DNA from: Contendibacter sp031732755 | Lineage (GTDB): Bacteria > Pseudomonadota > Gammaproteobacteria > Competibacterales > Competibacteraceae | NCBI GenBank assembly: GCA_031732755.1 | Contig: JAVMKI010000069.1 | Span: forward strand, 1-64,000 | Length of the DNA: 64,000 bases | Direction of reading: 5' to 3' | In this document: piece after piece, positions 17,501-25,969 of the stretch | Position numbering within the stretch: the first letter of the stretch is position 1 | How the letters are laid out: every line of letters starts with the position of its first letter | Notes under the pieces: model-generated | What the model was told of the DNA's origin: nothing | Database searches by the model: none | Seen by the model: only the letters and a program-made list of their open reading frames with translations | Program-made: the position numbers and the translations under genes

Positions 17501-19403
17501 ATGCCTCGGCGCGCGCGGCTACCCGGTTCAGCGCCGCCAAGCTCTCCTTGCTCACCGTCGACGCATCGCCAACCAGCGACTCCAGAGGCTCCAGCGCGTC
17601 CACCGCCTCGCCGACCAGATTGGCGACTGCGGGCGTGGCCGCCAACGTGCCATTCAAGACATGGTTCAACAGATCTTCGAAACCGGCGGCGAAATCGCCA
17701 ATCACGGTGGCGCCCACCACGCGCCCGCTGCCCTTGAGGGTATGGAACGCACGACGCAGGACCGTCAGCGCCTGACGATCGGCCAGATTGCGCCGCCAGC
17801 CCGCCAGATGTTCCTGAATCGTAGCCAATTCGCCCTGTGCTTCTTCCAGAAACACTTCCACAAATTCCAGATCGACTCCCGCCGGAGGAGTCACTAACCG
17901 GGACGACGGCGTCTCGGGTTCGGGTTTCGGCTTGGCGCGTTGCAAGGCGCGCGCGCGCTCGACCAATTCTGGCAACGCCGCCAGTTCGTCCCCACGGGGG
18001 GGAACCTCGCCCACTAGCGGCGCCAGAGCCTCGACCGCCGCCGCGATCACTGCGGCGACCGCCGACGTGGGCTCCTGAGCACCGCTGAGCATCTGATTCA
18101 GCAGGTTTTCAAACTCCCAGGCAAAATCACCGATCACGACCGCTCCCACCATGCGGCCGCTACCCTTGAGCGTGTGAAAAGATCGTCGCAGGTTGGTCAA
18201 CGCCTGTTGGTCGTTCGGATGCGCCCGCCAGCGGTCCAGTTGTGCTCGAATGGTGGCCAATTCGCCACGCGCTTCCTCCAGAAATACCTCGACGAACTCT
18301 GGATCGCCATCCGCCAGTCCAAGCAACGCGATCAGGTAGTCTGGATCCACGGCGGACGCGGCGCCTTCGGCGGCGGTTGCCCGTTCCGGTGCGCGCGGTT
18401 CGATGGCGCTATCTTCGCTATCTTCATTTACCGGGGTCGGGGTCGGCGTCAGCCTTACGGGAGCGGACGTTCCCGACTCGGACCACTCCACCAATTCCAG
18501 GGCCGGCGTGGCGCGCGTGGCCTCAACGGTCGGGGCCACAAGGGGAGCGGGGGGAGAAACCGCCGGAGCGGGCGCGGCAATCGGCGAAACGGTGTCCAGG
18601 GGCGACATTTGGAGCAGGGTTTCCATCCGCGCCAAATGGTCTTCCGCCGAACGCAGGACCACCTCCATTGGCCCATCGTCGCCCGAGGGGTCCAACTCCA
18701 ACGCGTGGCTCAACCCCGCCAGAATCTCGGCGCAGACCCCACTCGCCAACATGCCGTAAGACTCGGCGGCGCCCGTGGCCAAGGTCTCCACAACCCGGTC
18801 CAGTCGGGCGAACGCCAGCGCGCCGCGCGGCCAGTTCCGCGTGGCCAGCGCACCTTGACAGGCCCGCAGATCACCGCGCAGCGCTTCCCAGGATTTGGGT
18901 CGTTCGGGCGCCTCCTCGACCTGAACGGCAAGGGTATGCTGCAATCGTTGCAGAGAATCCAGCAAGATGGACGCGGTGGAAGCGGTACCCTTGGAGGCAG
19001 CGGACTCAGCGTCCCGCGCCCGCGTTTGACGCAAGGTTTCTCTCATCACCGCCAACTCGGCATCTGGTCGCTGGTCGCTTGGCGACAGACTCACCTCCAG
19101 ATAGCTCATCAACTGTTCGGTTGCTTGCCGCGCCAGAGTCGGATCGAAGGTTCGTCCCTGGTTCGCCACCCCATTCTGAATCCATGCGCGCACTTCCTCC
19201 AGAAACGCAACGGCCTCCTGGTGACCCAGCGTCGCCAGCGCGCCGCGAATCTGGTCGATGGCTTCGGCAATCGCTTCCAAAAAGGTCGGGTCGCGCGGAT
19301 CTTCGCTCCAGGCGTCCAGATCGAATTGAATCCGGCGCAAGGCCAGTTGGAGATCCTCCTTGATGGGTTCCAATCGGTTATCGGCGACACGATGCGACAT
19401 CAT
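14514..19403 (-). CDS. chpA: Pil-Chp hybrid histidine kinase ChpA/PilL with multiple HPt domains
   Basis: A 1629-residue CheA-type kinase controlling type IV pili. An N-terminal helical HPt-like region without the phospho-His motif (about 1-250) is followed by four HPt domains with the motif HTLKG at H410, H554, H737 and H895. Then come the dimerisation and ATPase domain (N box LEHMLRNSLAHGIE near 1205, LSDDGAGINFDAI near 1250), a CheW-like domain (about 1350-1490) and a C-terminal receiver domain with phospho-acceptor D1553 (LAILDIEMPRMDG) and K in YLTKPY. Two ATGs and a GTG are in tandem at the start; GAGGG spacing favours the ATG at 19403. It lies between pilJ and the chpC-like gene. Confidence 0.92.
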   Translation of the reverse strand: MMSHRVADNRLEPIKEDLQLALRRIQFDLDAWSEDPRDPTFLEAIAEAIDQIRGALATLGHQEAVAFLEEVRAWIQNGVANQGRTFDPTLARQATEQLMSYLEVSLSPSDQRPDAELAVMRETLRQTRARDAESAASKGTASTASILLDSLQRLQHTLAVQVEEAPERPKSWEALRGDLRACQGALATRNWPRGALAFARLDRVVETLATGAAESYGMLASGVCAEILAGLSHALELDPSGDDGPMEVVLRSAEDHLARMETLLQMSPLDTVSPIAAPAPAVSPPAPLVAPTVEATRATPALELVEWSESGTSAPVRLTPTPTPVNEDSEDSAIEPRAPERATAAEGAASAVDPDYLIALLGLADGDPEFVEVFLEEARGELATIRAQLDRWRAHPNDQQALTNLRRSFHTLKGSGRMVGAVVIGDFAWEFENLLNQMLSGAQEPTSAVAAVIAAAVEALAPLVGEVPPRGDELAALPELVERARALQRAKPKPEPETPSSRLVTPPAGVDLEFVEVFLEEAQGELATIQEHLAGWRRNLADRQALTVLRRAFHTLKGSGRVVGATVIGDFAAGFEDLLNHVLNGTLAATPAVANLVGEAVDALEPLESLVGDASTVSKESLAALNRVAARAEALLQEFLVEGAPASIRPVTGVAPPSVVEAAPVLAPPVPPLAASPAPIEQTSPEPLAPPAAELELAQIFQYEATEILDASDAILQQLTAKPDRPELLNDLRRGMHTLKGSSRMAGIMPVGDLAHAAESVLDALGKSREPASPVVLDALQNVLDRFNRMLAEAAAGTSPPAATDLITDLHRLADTVAVSQPTEVSPTVSVVSEEAVAVPEPPSSRPMTELDQELAQVFQAEAAEVLDSSDLLLRRLRSEPENVELLNNLRREMHTLKGGSRMAGIMPVGDLAHAAESVLDALGKGTASISSSVLDALQNALDGLHRMLAEVLEGVRPAVPQALIDELNSVLGGEAAELLQPTTLPVTAPPAAPTVPVRPVEAAPAAAPQVAPADSIRVSATLLNTLVNQMGESSIFRARIDQGVGAMSFNLNELEQTISRLRRQVGNLATQAEARIQSRQDQGVAAHQLEFDPLELDRFTELQQVSRSLMEIADDLGNVGNTLSEHAREITTLLDQQSKVNKEIQQGLMRTGMVRFGSIIPRLRRVVRQAAQELGKRAELLVGGEESEVDRTVLENMVAPLEHMLRNSLAHGIETPERRRAAGKSEIGTITLSLRREGAELVLELSDDGAGINFDAIRAKGEEKGLLLPGQPANQEELIALLLRPGFSTAATVDQIAGRGVGMDVVNEAIRTMRGALLIQTERGRSTRFIIRLPFSLSVTQALLAQAGDSLFAIPLLSIELVTRLSEREFQAYLSGEQIRYQHGGRGYPIHNLGILVGSERILPFEETADRRPPTLLFRSAEACAALQVEAVQGNQEIIVKPVGPQFDGVSGISGATVLGDGRVVVVLELAALVRNIGSQTQKQKESRALRAARQEVRPEKLSVMVIDDSITMRKVTARILERHNMRVITAKDGLDAVAMLQTQVPDLAILDIEMPRMDGFEVLAHVRNQATSAHLPIIMVTSRGGDKHRDRAMKLGVNDYLTKPYQEEQLLRSIRQILGDRAQELIL

Positions 19404-19503
19404 CACGCTACCCTCGCACGGAGAATCCGCCTAGCGAACCAGCGCCGTTCAAAACGGGCGGTTCGAGACCATGGCGCATTTCGGATCCAGTGCTCTCGAA
19501 AGT

Positions 19504-21570
19504 TCACTCGGGCAAACGGAAACCCGCCACCGATTGACGCAATTCCTGCGCCAGCCGATGCAGTTTGCCGATGGCGGAGGCGGTCGTCACACTACTCTCG
19601 GCGGTCTGACCCGTAATTTCGTTGATGGAAATCATGGCGGTCGACACCCGCGAAGCCATTTCCGAGACCTGACCGGCCGATTTGGAAATTTCGTCGATCA
19701 GTTCGGCCAGCTTGGCGGAGACTTTCTCAATCTCTTCCAGCGCCTCGCCTGCCTTTTCCGCCAGTCCCGCGCCGCCAACCACCTCGGCGGTGCTTTTTTC
19801 CATCGAGATGACCGCTTCGTTGGTGTCGGCCTGAATAGTCTTGACCAAGGTTTCGATCCGTTTGGTGGCGTTGCCGGACCGTTCCGCCAATCGTTGCACC
19901 TCGTCGGCGACCACGGCGAATCCACGACCGGCCTCGCCCGCCGCCGAGGCTTGAATCGCGGCGTTCAGCGCCAGGATATTGGTTTGATCGGCGATGTCGT
20001 TGATCAGCGCCACGATGTCGCCGATTTCCTGCGAGGATTCTCCCAGCCGCTTGATGCGCTTGGAGGTGTCCTGAATATGTTCGCGAATGGTGTTCATGCC
20101 ATGAATGGTGCGCCGCACCCGGTCGCCGCCTTCGTGGGCGATACCCACCGACTTCTCGGCCACCTCGGCCGAGGAAGCGGTCTTGGCCGAAACTTCATCC
20201 ATGGAATGCGCCATCTGCATCACGGTGGCGCTGGCGTTCTCGATTTGCCGAGCCTGGATTTCGCTGGATTTGGCCAGGCCATCGGCGATGGCGCTGGTCT
20301 CCTGGACGGCGGCGGCGACCAATCCCGACGTGTTGTTGATGGTCGACACCAAGTCACGCAGCGCTTCAATGGCATAGTTGACCGAATCGGCGATGGCGCC
20401 GGTGATGTCCTCGGTCACGCTGGCCTGAACGGTCAGGTCGCCCTCGGCCAGATTACCCAGTTCGTCGAGCAGGCGCAGGATGGCGTCCTGGTTGCGGCGG
20501 TTTTGCTCCTCGGTTTCCTGCTTGCGCTGCTCCGCCTCGATCAAGCGCTGCCGGCTTTCACGGTTTTGCAAATAAAACAAGGCGACCAACAGGACCAGTG
20601 CGAGCGCGCCCAGCACATAGGCCACTTGATAGCTCAGTGGAATGCCCAGTACGTAAAACAAACGGCCGCTTTCGGCGTATTGGTTCAGCAACCGGGTCGT
20701 CGCCTCCAACAAGGTATCGCCCTTGGTGGCAATGCCTTGGGCGGCGTTCTGCACCTTGACCAGATCCGGTGATTTTTCGACGATGCGCGCGGTTTCAGCC
20801 TCCAGCGACTTGAACGATTCGGCCAATTCGGCCAGCTTGCTGGCGCTGTCAGGGATATTCACGCGATCGATCCCGGTTCCACCATCGCGCATGCCCTTGA
20901 GCACCTGGCCGAACAGGTTGACGTTGCGGCTGAACCGGTCGGCGGCGGCCACGGCGCTGGCGCCGCCTTCGCTCAACATCCGTTTGAGGTCGCTGGCCAC
21001 CTGCTCTCCCAATTGCAACTGTTTGGTGGCCAGGTAGACCTGCCGGGCGTCAGCCCGATTGTTGGCCAGGCTTTTGGCGATCCCGTCGGACAGGTTGTTC
21101 ATGTTGTTCAGGGAGCTTTCGAGCAGAGGCACGAAATTGCTCACTGAAATCACCGGATCGCGGCCAGCCAGAATCGTGTCGATATCGTTCTTGATCGGCT
21201 TCCAGCGGTTTTCCAGCTCGCTCAGAATCGGCCGCACCGTGTCCGGCGCCGGCGACAGCCCCTGCGCGGGATTACCGTTCTTTTGATCATTCAGCGCCTG
21301 CTCGAAGCGGTTGCGGCTGTTCTTGAGTTTGTCGAACGCTGGTTCCTTGCCGCGCGCGGCCTCAAGCGCTTCGGTCACGATCGCGCTCGACAGAAGGCGC
21401 TGCTCGCTGGCCAGCTTAAAGTAGGTTTCACTCTGCGCGGCCTGCTGTCCAACAGTTACAAAAATGACGCCCATCAGCAAGATGAACAACACGAGGGCGC
21501 CCAGCACTGCCAGATAGGTGGCGGAAAACCCTTTCAAAATTGAACTATCGTTTGCGTCACGCATTTCCAT
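19504..21570 (-). CDS. pilJ: Type IV pilus methyl-accepting chemoreceptor PilJ
   Basis: A 688-residue membrane receptor feeding the ChpA kinase. One membrane helix near residues 14-36 and a second near 308-330 enclose a periplasmic helical sensor region with duplicated PilJ-type segments. The cytoplasmic part holds a HAMP-like stretch and the MCP signalling hairpin, with the tip around IVALINDIADQTNILALNAAIQAS and GFAVVADEVQRLAERS. In P. aeruginosa PilJ senses pilin-associated cues and controls cAMP levels and twitching. It follows pilI and precedes chpA on the same strand. Confidence 0.93.
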   Translation of the reverse strand: MEMRDANDSSILKGFSATYLAVLGALVLFILLMGVIFVTVGQQAAQSETYFKLASEQRLLSSAIVTEALEAARGKEPAFDKLKNSRNRFEQALNDQKNGNPAQGLSPAPDTVRPILSELENRWKPIKNDIDTILAGRDPVISVSNFVPLLESSLNNMNNLSDGIAKSLANNRADARQVYLATKQLQLGEQVASDLKRMLSEGGASAVAAADRFSRNVNLFGQVLKGMRDGGTGIDRVNIPDSASKLAELAESFKSLEAETARIVEKSPDLVKVQNAAQGIATKGDTLLEATTRLLNQYAESGRLFYVLGIPLSYQVAYVLGALALVLLVALFYLQNRESRQRLIEAEQRKQETEEQNRRNQDAILRLLDELGNLAEGDLTVQASVTEDITGAIADSVNYAIEALRDLVSTINNTSGLVAAAVQETSAIADGLAKSSEIQARQIENASATVMQMAHSMDEVSAKTASSAEVAEKSVGIAHEGGDRVRRTIHGMNTIREHIQDTSKRIKRLGESSQEIGDIVALINDIADQTNILALNAAIQASAAGEAGRGFAVVADEVQRLAERSGNATKRIETLVKTIQADTNEAVISMEKSTAEVVGGAGLAEKAGEALEEIEKVSAKLAELIDEISKSAGQVSEMASRVSTAMISINEITGQTAESSVTTASAIGKLHRLAQELRQSVAGFRLPE

Positions 21571-21639
21571 TTCTCATGAGAAATTCTGAACATTCAGATC
21601 GGTCCCGGCGGTGGGCTCCATGTGGACATCCTCGAAACT

Positions 21640-22209
21640 TCACTGGGATGCGCGCCGAAATCCGGGGTCCGTCAACAACTTGCTGGTTTGAAAGGCCAAC
21701 CAGTATTGACCGTCATTCCGGAACATATCGGAAAGGTAGGGACGCAGGCCCTCCTCTACCTCCTCCAACGTGGTCAGTCGGTGCTGGGGCCCAAAGTGTC
21801 GCATCCCGATCACCTCATCCACCAGTAAGCCATAATCCCACTGGCCCGCGCGCACCACGACCACCTGGCTGCCAGGCAGTTGCGGCGTGGGCCGGCCCGT
21901 TAGAAAATCCCGCAGATCGGAGACCGCGATCACCCTGCCGCGCAAATTGGCGATGCCCAGCAACCAACGCTTCACCCCTGGCACCCGGGTGATGCGAGGC
22001 ACCGGGATAATTTCGACCACCTCATCCATGGCAAACAGCAGATTCCAGGAACCAAGCCGCAGCGCCAACCGCCCACGAATCTCCGACAATGGCGCGCCTG
22101 CCGCCGCGACTGGAACCCGCCGACGGATGCGCTGGTCCAGTTGCGCCAGAATATCAAAGGGATGCAGCGGGAGAGGCGCCGCGGAAGTAGAAGGTGCCGC
22201 ATCTGCCAC
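21640..22209 (-). CDS. pilI: CheW-like coupling protein PilI
   Basis: A 189-residue CheW-domain protein (LALRLGSWNLLFAMDEVVEIIPVPRITRVPGVKRWLLG-type core, with IANLRGRVIAVSDL). It should bridge PilJ and ChpA. Translation starts at GTG, preceded by AGAGGA. It is the first gene of the minus-strand pil-chp run here; the 212-nt gap upstream separates it from divergent gshB, where pilG and pilH would be expected from P. aeruginosa gene order but are not found. Confidence 0.88.
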   Translation of the reverse strand: MADAAPSTSAAPLPLHPFDILAQLDQRIRRRVPVAAAGAPLSEIRGRLALRLGSWNLLFAMDEVVEIIPVPRITRVPGVKRWLLGIANLRGRVIAVSDLRDFLTGRPTPQLPGSQVVVVRAGQWDYGLLVDEVIGMRHFGPQHRLTTLEEVEEGLRPYLSDMFRNDGQYWLAFQTSKLLTDPGFRRASQ

Positions 22210-22421
22210 AGAATTATCCTCTAGGCGGGATTTGGAGCGGAACGTTCGATGCGCTGGGCTGAAACAGCGCGTTGGTGTTTTTTATGTAATTTTTAGCATA
22301 CTAGCGGTCAGGATGCCATGATGGAAATCGTTTCTTTCCCCTTATCAATCCCCCAACCATGCCCCATGCCGCCTATCGATGGTTCGGCGCGGGGCCGCGC
22401 AACCGCACGGACCGACCGACC

Positions 22422-23372
22422 ATGACGCTCAAACTCGGCGTGGTGATGGATCCCATCGCCACCATCACCATCAAAAAAGACACGACCTTCGCCATGCTGC
22501 TGGCCGCTCAGGCGCGCGGCTGGGAACTGCATTACCTGGAGCAAGCCGACCTCTACGCGCGCGGCAACGAGGCTTTCGGCCGGACGCGCTCGTTGCGCGT
22601 CCGGGACGACCCACACGGCTGGTTCACTTTCCACGGCGAGCAGGAACTACCGCTGGCGGAACTGGACGTGATCTTGATGCGCAAGGATCCGCCGTTCGAC
22701 ATGGAATACATCTATTCCACCTATCTGCTGGAATTGGCCGAACGGGCGGGCGCGTTGGTGGTGAACCAACCCCGCGCGCTGCGCGACGCCAACGAAAAAT
22801 TCTTTGCGCTGAACTTCCCGCAGTGCTGTCCGCCGACTCTGGTCAGCCGGGAACCGGCGCGGATCAAGGCGTTTCTGAGCCAACATGCCGACATCGTGGT
22901 CAAGCCGCTGGATGGCATGGGTGGCGCATCGGTATTCCGGCTGCGCCAGAACGATCCCAATCTTAACGTGATTCTGGAAACGCTGACCGCTCACGGACGA
23001 CGCCTGACCATGGCGCAGCGTTACCTTGCGGAGGTGACCGCCGGTGACAAGCGCATCTTACTCATCGACGGCGAGCCGGTTCCCTATGCGTTGGCGCGAA
23101 TTCCGCAGGCTGGCGAGACCCGGGCCAATCTAGCGGCGGGCGGGCGCGGCGAGGGCGTGCCGCTCAACGCCCGCGACCGCTGGATTTGCGCGCAGGTCGC
23201 GCCGACCCTGCGCGATCGGGGCCTGCTGTTCGTCGGGCTGGACGTGATCGGAGATTACTTGACCGAAATCAACGTCACCAGCCCTACCTGCGCGCGGGAA
23301 TTGGACGCCCAGTTCGGGCTGGACATCGGCGGCGACCTGATGAACGTCATCGAACAGCGCGCGCGCCGATGA
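22422..23372 (+). CDS. gshB: Glutathione synthetase
   Basis: ATP-grasp ligase joining gamma-glutamylcysteine and glycine in the second step of glutathione synthesis. The 316-residue product starts MTLKLGVVMDPIATITIKKDT and contains RKDPPFDMEYIYSTYLLE, NEKFFALNFPQCCPPTLVS, VVKPLDGMGGASVFR and the C-terminal DVIGDYLTEINVTSPTC, all standard GshB segments. The ATG at 22422 matches the usual family start; 21 further in-frame codons upstream look non-native. It is followed 13 nt later by a TonB-like gene. A gshB-TonB pair next to Pil-Chp genes is also seen in Pseudomonas. Confidence 0.95.
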   Translation: MTLKLGVVMDPIATITIKKDTTFAMLLAAQARGWELHYLEQADLYARGNEAFGRTRSLRVRDDPHGWFTFHGEQELPLAELDVILMRKDPPFDMEYIYSTYLLELAERAGALVVNQPRALRDANEKFFALNFPQCCPPTLVSREPARIKAFLSQHADIVVKPLDGMGGASVFRLRQNDPNLNVILETLTAHGRRLTMAQRYLAEVTAGDKRILLIDGEPVPYALARIPQAGETRANLAAGGRGEGVPLNARDRWICAQVAPTLRDRGLLFVGLDVIGDYLTEINVTSPTCARELDAQFGLDIGGDLMNVIEQRARR

Positions 23373-23385
23373 TCACCACCACCGG

Positions 23386-24480
23386 ATGAACGACATCGGT
23401 CACGACGCGGCGGAGACCCAGCGGCTGACGCTGGCGCTACTGTTGGCGCTCGGTCTGCACGCCGCGCTGCTGTTGGGCATTCCAACCAATGACTGGTCGT
23501 TCCACCACGCCCGGCCGTCACGCCTCAACGTGGCGATCCTGCCGCCGATGGAGCGGCCGATTCCCCCCGCCGCCGCGCCGGTGCCGGCGGAATCCGCGAT
23601 CCAGTCCGGCCCCACCGCGACCGCCCCTGTTTCGGAACCCACGCCGCCACTACCGGAACCCCCATCGCCCCCATCGTCTCTCCCGATTCCCGTACCCACG
23701 CCCTTGCCTTCGCCAGCTTTGCCGCCGCACCCCGTGATCGCCACCAAGCCGGCGCCAAAAGCCGCCGCGCCGGTGCCCAAACCCGCGCCAGCCGCGCCAC
23801 CAAAACCGACCAAGGCGTCAGTACCGCCAGTCAAGCCGGCCAAACCAGCGGTATCATCGGTCAAGCCGGCCAGTCCTCCCCCACGAACCGCAATGGCGAC
23901 GCCATCCGATAAATCACCCTTGATCAAACCGCCACCCGCGCCGCGACTTCCACCGCTGGAGCGACTTCCATCGCCGGAGACACCGCGCCCACCCCGGATT
24001 GGGCGTTCCGAACGCGGTACTGGAGTGGGAACCAGCGCTCCCAGTCGCCGATTGGACAGCACCGCCCTGCTGGGCCAGATCGCTGGCCTGGATGCGGAAA
24101 ACCAACGGCGAATCAGCAACAACGCCCGCGAACAGCGAGTCAATCTCGCCGATACATACTCACTGGCCGGATTCTACGCCGCAGACTGGGCCCGCAAGGT
24201 CACGCGGGTCGGTGAAATGAATTTTCCCGATGCGGCCCGGCGCTCCAGCCCCGGCACCGGCCCCCTGCTGGAAGTGGCCATTCAGGCGGATGGCCGGTTG
24301 CGAGGCGTGCGCGTTCTCCGTTCGTCCGGCAATGCCGAACTTGACCAGGCGGCGCGGCGGATCGTCGAGTTGGCCGCTCCCTATCCTTCTTTTCCAGCCG
24401 AGTTACGCCGTCAAATCGAAGTGTTGCGCATCGAAGCACCGTGGCGCTTCGATCCAGGGGGACGGGTTCGCGTGCGCTGA
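23386..24480 (+). CDS. TonB-family energy transducer
   Basis: A 364-residue protein with a short cytoplasmic N-terminus, one membrane helix (about residues 10-30), a long proline-rich spacer (roughly 40-205, many Pro-Pro, Lys-Pro and Ser-Val-Lys-Pro units) and a C-terminal TonB-like domain from about residue 265 (FPDAARRSSPGTGPLLEVAI, GRLRGVRVLRSSGNAELDQA). TonB proteins pass proton-motive energy to outer-membrane receptors. No exbB/exbD genes are nearby. Its position next to gshB and Pil-Chp resembles the TonB3-type gene of Pseudomonas, which has been tied to pili, so a role in pilus function and not in siderophore uptake is possible. Confidence 0.82.
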   Translation: MNDIGHDAAETQRLTLALLLALGLHAALLLGIPTNDWSFHHARPSRLNVAILPPMERPIPPAAAPVPAESAIQSGPTATAPVSEPTPPLPEPPSPPSSLPIPVPTPLPSPALPPHPVIATKPAPKAAAPVPKPAPAAPPKPTKASVPPVKPAKPAVSSVKPASPPPRTAMATPSDKSPLIKPPPAPRLPPLERLPSPETPRPPRIGRSERGTGVGTSAPSRRLDSTALLGQIAGLDAENQRRISNNAREQRVNLADTYSLAGFYAADWARKVTRVGEMNFPDAARRSSPGTGPLLEVAIQADGRLRGVRVLRSSGNAELDQAARRIVELAAPYPSFPAELRRQIEVLRIEAPWRFDPGGRVRVR

Positions 24481-24644
24481 ACTTGACGGCTGATCTTGGG
24501 GCGAATATCCATTTTCAAGTCTCCAGAAGCTGGACGCCTATAAAATCAGGATCAGGATCATGTCCATGCTGTCCAATTGGAAAAGCGCGTTCACCCGACG
24601 GGCACCGTTATACTGTTCGTTAGCAGTCGAAGAGGAAACCGCCA

Positions 24645-25316
24645 ATGACTATCGAACACCATCTGCCGCGTTATACGCTGGGTGAGGAAATCGCCAACAG
24701 CATCATCCATGGTGTGGGCGTCGTCTTCGGCATTGCCGGTCTCGGCGTATTGACCGCCTTCGCCAGCTTGCGCGGCGACGCCTGGCACATCGTGGGATGC
24801 AGCATCTTTGGCGCGGCGCTGATTCTGCTCTACACCACCTCGACCCTGTACCACAGCATTCCCCTGCCCCGCGTCAAACAGGTGCTGCGGACGCTCGATC
24901 ACTCGGCGATTTTTATCCTGATCGCCGGCACCTACACGCCATTTCTGCTGGTGAATCTGCGCGGTCCCTGGGGCTGGTCGCTGTTCGGCGTCATCTGGGG
25001 ACTGGCGTTGATCGGCATCGTGTTGCGCATCGTGCGTGGGCGGCGCTCGACCCTGGTTTCCGTGGCGCTATACGTGGGTATGGGCTGGGCGGTGGTGATT
25101 GCCGCCAAGCCGATGTTGACCAGCGTCGCGCCAGGCGGCCTGTGGTTGCTGCTGCTGGGCGGGCTGGCGTACACGCTGGGCGTTATTTTCTATGTCTGGA
25201 AGCGTCTGCCCTACCATCACGCCATCTGGCATGTTTTTGTGTTAGCCGGCAGCGTTCTCCATTTCTTCGCCATTCTGTTTTACGTCATCCCACTGGCCAC
25301 ACCGGGACCGGGCTAG
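24645..25316 (+). CDS. Hemolysin III / TrhA-family (PAQR) membrane protein
   Basis: A 223-residue polytopic protein with seven predicted membrane helices. Family hallmarks are EEIANSIIHGVGVVFGIAG, TTSTLYHSIPLPRVKQVLRTLDHSAI-type sequence (conserved Ser, His and Asp), and YHHAIWHVFVLAGSVLHFFAI with paired His near the end. The His, Asp and Ser residues are those proposed to bind zinc in PAQR relatives. Bacterial TrhA has been linked to membrane homeostasis; the name hemolysin III is historical. It stands alone after the TonB-like gene, 164 nt downstream, with GAGGAAACC before its ATG. Confidence 0.88.
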   Translation: MTIEHHLPRYTLGEEIANSIIHGVGVVFGIAGLGVLTAFASLRGDAWHIVGCSIFGAALILLYTTSTLYHSIPLPRVKQVLRTLDHSAIFILIAGTYTPFLLVNLRGPWGWSLFGVIWGLALIGIVLRIVRGRRSTLVSVALYVGMGWAVVIAAKPMLTSVAPGGLWLLLLGGLAYTLGVIFYVWKRLPYHHAIWHVFVLAGSVLHFFAILFYVIPLATPGPG

Positions 25317-25371
25317 CAGCCAGCGACCCGCGCGCCCTCTCTAATTTTACCCATCTAATCCCCTGTTAATC

Positions 25372-25400
25372 TTGCGGCATAAGTTTACCAAGAGTATACA
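25372..25400 (+). promoter_or_regulatory. Promoter candidate for the orphan gene at 25440
   Basis: TTGCGG and TATACA are separated by 17 nt and end 40 nt before the ATG, which has GAAGGAG as ribosome site. The match to sigma-70 consensus is partial (3/6 and 4/6). Confidence 0.4.
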
Positions 25401-25439
25401 TTTCAAGGGACTGTTTCCTGTTCTCGAAGGAGTGCCGTC

Positions 25440-25895
25440 ATGATCGGGTTTCAACTCACCGCCACCTCCCCAACCCATCCCGGATTTCGCTTTTGTCGCT
25501 CCTGCTGGTCCGAAGGCGAAATCTGGCTCAGCCACGCCTTGGGGGCGGTCGCCCCCGATGGCGCCGACGCCATCACCAGCATGCAGGAAGCCGCGATTGG
25601 GGGTATCGAAAAGGGTTTCGATAACCTGAAGAAGATTTTTCTCGATCAATTGGGTGGAATCGTGTGGTGCCCGATTTTGGTGGAGGTCGTCATCGACGAA
25701 ACCAAGAAATTTTCGGCCCATTTGCTTCCCAACGAAGACAGAGGCGTCGCTGAGCTGGCGGCTGGCATGGAGCGCTTTAAGCTGGGCCGATTCGTTTGCC
25801 TGATGATCCTGGCGGCCATCCGAGCCTATCTGATGGAAGAGCTGATCCCAAACGATAGCAAGAGCGGCCAACTGAGCATCGTTATCAATCTGTAA
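25440..25895 (+). CDS. Hypothetical protein, 151 aa
   Basis: I do not recognise this family. The reading frame is well supported: it has GAAGGAG 7 nt before the ATG, a promoter candidate upstream, and coding-like codon use. The product is mostly alpha-beta and soluble, with an N-terminal C-R-S-C (about residues 19-22), a helical middle (GGIEKGFDNLKKIFLDQL) and one moderately hydrophobic helix near 118-132 (GRFVCLMILAAIRAYLMEEL). No signal peptide is evident. It lies between a TrhA-type gene and the ZIP-like transporter gene, and nothing in the context fixes a function. Confidence 0.6.
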   Translation: MIGFQLTATSPTHPGFRFCRSCWSEGEIWLSHALGAVAPDGADAITSMQEAAIGGIEKGFDNLKKIFLDQLGGIVWCPILVEVVIDETKKFSAHLLPNEDRGVAELAAGMERFKLGRFVCLMILAAIRAYLMEELIPNDSKSGQLSIVINL

Positions 25896-25969
25896 GGCGC
25901 GCCCTTCGCCAGCGGTCTCCGCCGCCGTTTCACCATTTTGTTAGGCGCTTTGGAGTCACCGATCTCTCC

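Noticed and set aside
18174..19616. Long open frame opposite chpA, and similar long frames opposite smc (10535-11932) and pilJ (19471-20772)
   Set aside because: They lie antisense to clearly conserved proteins, have Arg/Gly/Pro/His-rich low-complexity products and no ribosome sites; high GC content produces such frames.
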